From contig JAEYTV010000536.1 of NCBI GenBank assembly GCA_023433855.1, positions 1-7,126 of the forward strand: 7,126 nucleotides of DNA. Direction: 5' to 3'. The translations under genes and the position numbers were made by a program. Below, in pieces: positions 5,669 through 7,126 of this stretch. Origin of the DNA: Pseudomonadota bacterium (GTDB lineage Bacteria > Pseudomonadota > Alphaproteobacteria > Rhizobiales > Rhizobiaceae). Positions within the stretch are counted from its first letter, which is position 1, and each line of letters starts with the position of its first letter. A model generated the notes under the pieces. That model was given only the letters and a program-made list of their open reading frames with translations, searched no databases and was not told the origin of the DNA.

Positions 5669-5705
5669 GGGTCGGTAGACCTTCATCACATCGGGCGGAG
5701 GTCAG
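5637..5705 (+). repeat. Diverged direct repeat, copy B
   Basis: This 69-bp partner of copy A (4254-4320) covers the last ten codons and stop of the 97-aa protein and about 37 bp beyond. Shared blocks are GTGATGGCA, GCGGCCCC, TGGCCACTCTGAGG, CCTTCAT, ATCGG and GGAG.TCAG. The homology crosses the stop codon, so it is a DNA duplication rather than protein-level similarity alone. Confidence 0.65.
5666..5685 (+). terminator. Hairpin starting at the stop codon of the 97-aa gene
   Basis: TGAGGGTC and GACCTTCA pair over 8 positions (one G.U) around a GGTA tetraloop, beginning with the TGA stop itself. No T-run follows, so it is an atypical terminator or an mRNA 3' stabilising structure. In repeat copy A only the outer five pairs survive. 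Confidence 0.35.
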
Positions 5706-5785
5706 CACGCCCGCCAACATGAAGGCGCTGGCTGCTTTGTTGAAGGGGACATTACCACATCCGCAGCTACGGGGCTGAGAAAGTA

Positions 5786-5815
5786 GCTCGATGCTCGGTT
5801 GCCAGGGAATCGAGC
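5786..5815. repeat. Short inverted repeat in the decayed region
   Basis: GCTCGAT (5786-5792) and ATCGAGC (5809-5815) are perfect 7-bp arms around a 16-nt spacer, next to the end of the IS3 relic. Between 5706 and 5834 I see no gene; the inverted repeat may be part of old mobile-element ends or chance. Confidence 0.25.
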
Positions 5816-5834
5816 AGCGCCCGAACTGCAGGTA

Positions 5835-6030
5835 TCATGCCCCGGGTTTTTTCCAGTTTTGGAGTTCGGTCCAGCGGTTTTGGGTTGCGGAATTTGGGCA
5901 GGTAGCGGCGAGTTGCGGTGCGGAGCCATTCCCGCTGCGCAGCACCGCATCACGTCACGGGTTGATGGTCTGAGCGAACTCGGCAGGTGTCAGCCAGCCA
6001 AGGCCAGAGTGTCGTCGGTGTTCGCGATTG
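5835..6030 (-). mobile_element. IS3-family transposase relic (OrfB C-terminus) with right end
   Basis: On the minus strand NREHRRHSGLGWLTPAEFAQ followed by TINP is the hallmark C-terminus of IS3-family OrfB (N..RPHS.LG..TP.EFA), the end of the rve/DDE integrase. A TGA at 5957-5955 interrupts it, but the same frame continues RDAVLRSGNGSAPQ... to NWKKPGA and a TGA at 5837-5835. This fits a longer tail seen in some IS3 transposases, so the first stop may be a CGA-to-TGA mutation. The final GGAAAAAACCCGGGGCA resembles the right terminal repeat type of IS407-like elements. The catalytic DDE residues, OrfA and the left end are absent, so the element is dead. It abuts a membrane-protein frame near 6030. 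Confidence 0.7.
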
Positions 6031-6171
6031 CCTCGGCCAAGGCAACACCGATGGAAACAGGTAGATGAAGAGGGCCGCGCCAATCGTTCCGCCGCAGAAA
6101 AGCCACGAGGGAAATCCCGATGCCACACTCACAAGGGCGAAAGTGACGATGCGAAGGAGGCGATCATCCAT
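5950..6171 (-). pseudogene. Small membrane protein gene coupled to ClC, truncated by the IS relic
   Basis: The ATG at 6171-6169 lies 8 bp inside the end of the ClC gene. GGAG stands 9 nt upstream, as expected for a coupled downstream cistron. The first ~47 residues (MDDRLLRIVTFALVSVASGF, then PSWLFCGGTIGAALFIYLFP) form one or two hydrophobic segments and look genuinely membrane-embedded. From about residue 47 (near 6030) the frame enters the IS3 relic, where the DNA is better explained by transposase in another frame, so the last ~26 residues up to the stop at 5950 are foreign. I do not recognise the family. It was presumably a membrane partner co-expressed with the chloride transporter; whether the truncated product is made is unknown. 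Confidence 0.5.
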
Positions 6172-7126
6172 GCCCCGAAGCTCCGTTGTCGCGGGTAGCA
6201 TTCAGCGCATCGGGTTCCGCGGATCTTCCGGCCGGACTGCTCAGGATGCGTTCGCGCAACGAATCGTAGATCGGCGCGCTACCAAGGAGGGTCGGGATCA
6301 CCATGGCGATAGCGCTTGCCGCCAGCATGGGAAGCACGAGCGTGACGCTGCCCGTCATCTCGGCCGTCAGTATGATCCCGGTCAGCGGCGCCCTCACGAT
6401 GCCGGTGAAAAGCGCCGCCATGCCAACGATGGCGAAGCTTTCCGGCTGAACGCCGCTGCCGGGGAATATTGCCTCGACGGCAAGGCCGAAGAAGAGGCCG
6501 CTCTGGGCGCCGAGCACCAGCATCGGCGCGAACAGGCCTCCGGGGGTGCCTGCGGCATAGGATGCGGTGCTGAGTACTAGGCGGACGGCATAGAGGATAG
6601 GCAACATCGTGAGGGTGCCGGCCCCGTTCAGCACACCTTGGGTGATCGCATCTCCACCACCCACGACTGCCGGTGCAAACCATGCAAGCGCTCCGACGGC
6701 CGCGCCGATCACGCCGGCGCGCAGTTCCACCGGGACGCGGGACAGCCGGTCGGCGATGGCAAGCGTCCCAAGCAGCATGAAGTTGTATATGACAGCAAGG
6801 AGGCCGGCAATGACGCCAAGCAGGAAGAACAGCGGCTGGGCGGCATTGGCGACGGAGAAGTCCGGCACGTTGAAATCCGGGGCGTCCCCGAGAAGCAGCC
6901 GGGAAACGCCAATCGCCGTGACGGATGCAGCGAGTGCGGCAACGGCGATACGCGTTTCAAATCGCTTGTAGAGCTCTTCGAGGACGAAGATCGCGCCTGC
7001 CAGCGGCGCGTTGAACGCGGTGGCGAGACCAGCCCCGGCGCCGGCGGCGATGAGTGCTCGATTGTCGGGCCAGCTTCTCCTGCTCACTTCGGACAGAAAG
7101 TGGCCGGCACTGGCGCCCATCTGGAC
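6164..7126 (-). CDS. ClC-family chloride channel/antiporter, N-terminus outside the window
   Basis: About 320 residues, corresponding to the C-terminal two thirds of ClC transporters (E. coli ClcA has 473). The window edge falls inside the GREGPxVQ motif: the first codons give VQMGASAGHF. Seen next are AAGAGAGLATAFNAPLAGAI, then FVLEEL with the Glu pair equivalent to ClcA E202/E203 (the internal proton glutamate). Further on come the anion-binding loop GTPGGLFAPMLVLGAQSG and the conserved RAPLTGIILTAEMTGSVTLV. Multiple hydrophobic helices agree with the inverted-repeat ClC fold in the inner membrane. The retained Glu favours Cl-/H+ antiport, but the gating Glu lies outside the window. The residue matching the central Cl- tyrosine (ClcA Y445, in EMTDNY) is valine here. 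There is no CBS domain pair after the membrane part, only a short polar tail. A coupled small membrane gene follows. Confidence 0.95.
   Translation of the reverse strand, partial: VQMGASAGHFLSEVSRRSWPDNRALIAAGAGAGLATAFNAPLAGAIFVLEELYKRFETRIAVAALAASVTAIGVSRLLLGDAPDFNVPDFSVANAAQPLFFLLGVIAGLLAVIYNFMLLGTLAIADRLSRVPVELRAGVIGAAVGALAWFAPAVVGGGDAITQGVLNGAGTLTMLPILYAVRLVLSTASYAAGTPGGLFAPMLVLGAQSGLFFGLAVEAIFPGSGVQPESFAIVGMAALFTGIVRAPLTGIILTAEMTGSVTLVLPMLAASAIAMVIPTLLGSAPIYDSLRERILSSPAGRSAEPDALNATRDNGASGHG

Noticed and set aside
5747..5775. GGGGACATTACCACATCCGC as a possible IS21-type terminal repeat
   Set aside because: It vaguely recalls ends of IS21-like elements, but no partner end, target duplication or istA/istB coding sequence is present.
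1..7126. CRISPR arrays, tRNA or rRNA genes, intact toxin-antitoxin or defence modules
   Set aside because: No regularly spaced repeats, cloverleaf or rRNA-like sequence was seen. The 59/97-aa pair lacks toxin-antitoxin features beyond being small and coupled.

Overview
The window is GC-rich with strongly G/C-biased third codon positions. It carries a near-perfect match to the EcfG/RpoE2 general-stress promoter, which is specific to Alphaproteobacteria. Gene content and repeat style suggest a Rhizobiales-type genome (Rhizobium, Agrobacterium or Sinorhizobium relatives), probably an accessory replicon or island, because intact modules alternate with gene wreckage. The taxonomic call is inference.

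Layout. At 1-257 two truncated genes stand back to back: a minus-strand fragment running off the left edge, and the C-terminal stub of a type-B carboxylesterase on the plus strand. At 436-3361 a compact minus-strand operon encodes three NAD(P)-dependent oxidoreductases, in transcription order a beta-hydroxyacid-dehydrogenase-like enzyme, a zinc-free quinone-oxidoreductase-like MDR enzyme, and a second MDR enzyme of the ToxD/trans-enoyl-reductase type. A divergent XRE/MmyB-type regulator (3459-4247, TTG start) shares a 97-bp promoter region with the operon. That region holds three copies of a CTGTT/AACAG half-site, so the regulator probably controls the operon and itself.

From 4248 to 5705 two diverged copies of a ~68-bp direct repeat bracket a frameshifted LysR-type regulator pseudogene (minus) and a tiny two-gene plus-strand operon. 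The operon encodes a 59-aa hydrophilic protein and, through a 4-bp start/stop overlap, a 97-aa single-pass membrane protein. It sits behind an EcfG-type promoter (GGAAC-N16-CGTT) and a perfect AGGAGG ribosome binding site. This is the most interesting candidate for an undescribed system: a general-stress-induced pair of small proteins whose 3' end has been duplicated next to the XRE gene.

From 5706 to 6171 lies the relic of an IS3-family transposase (C-terminus only). It interrupts a small membrane-protein gene that was translationally coupled to the ClC-type chloride transporter gene filling 6164-7126 (minus; N-terminus outside the window). No rRNA, tRNA or CRISPR array was seen.
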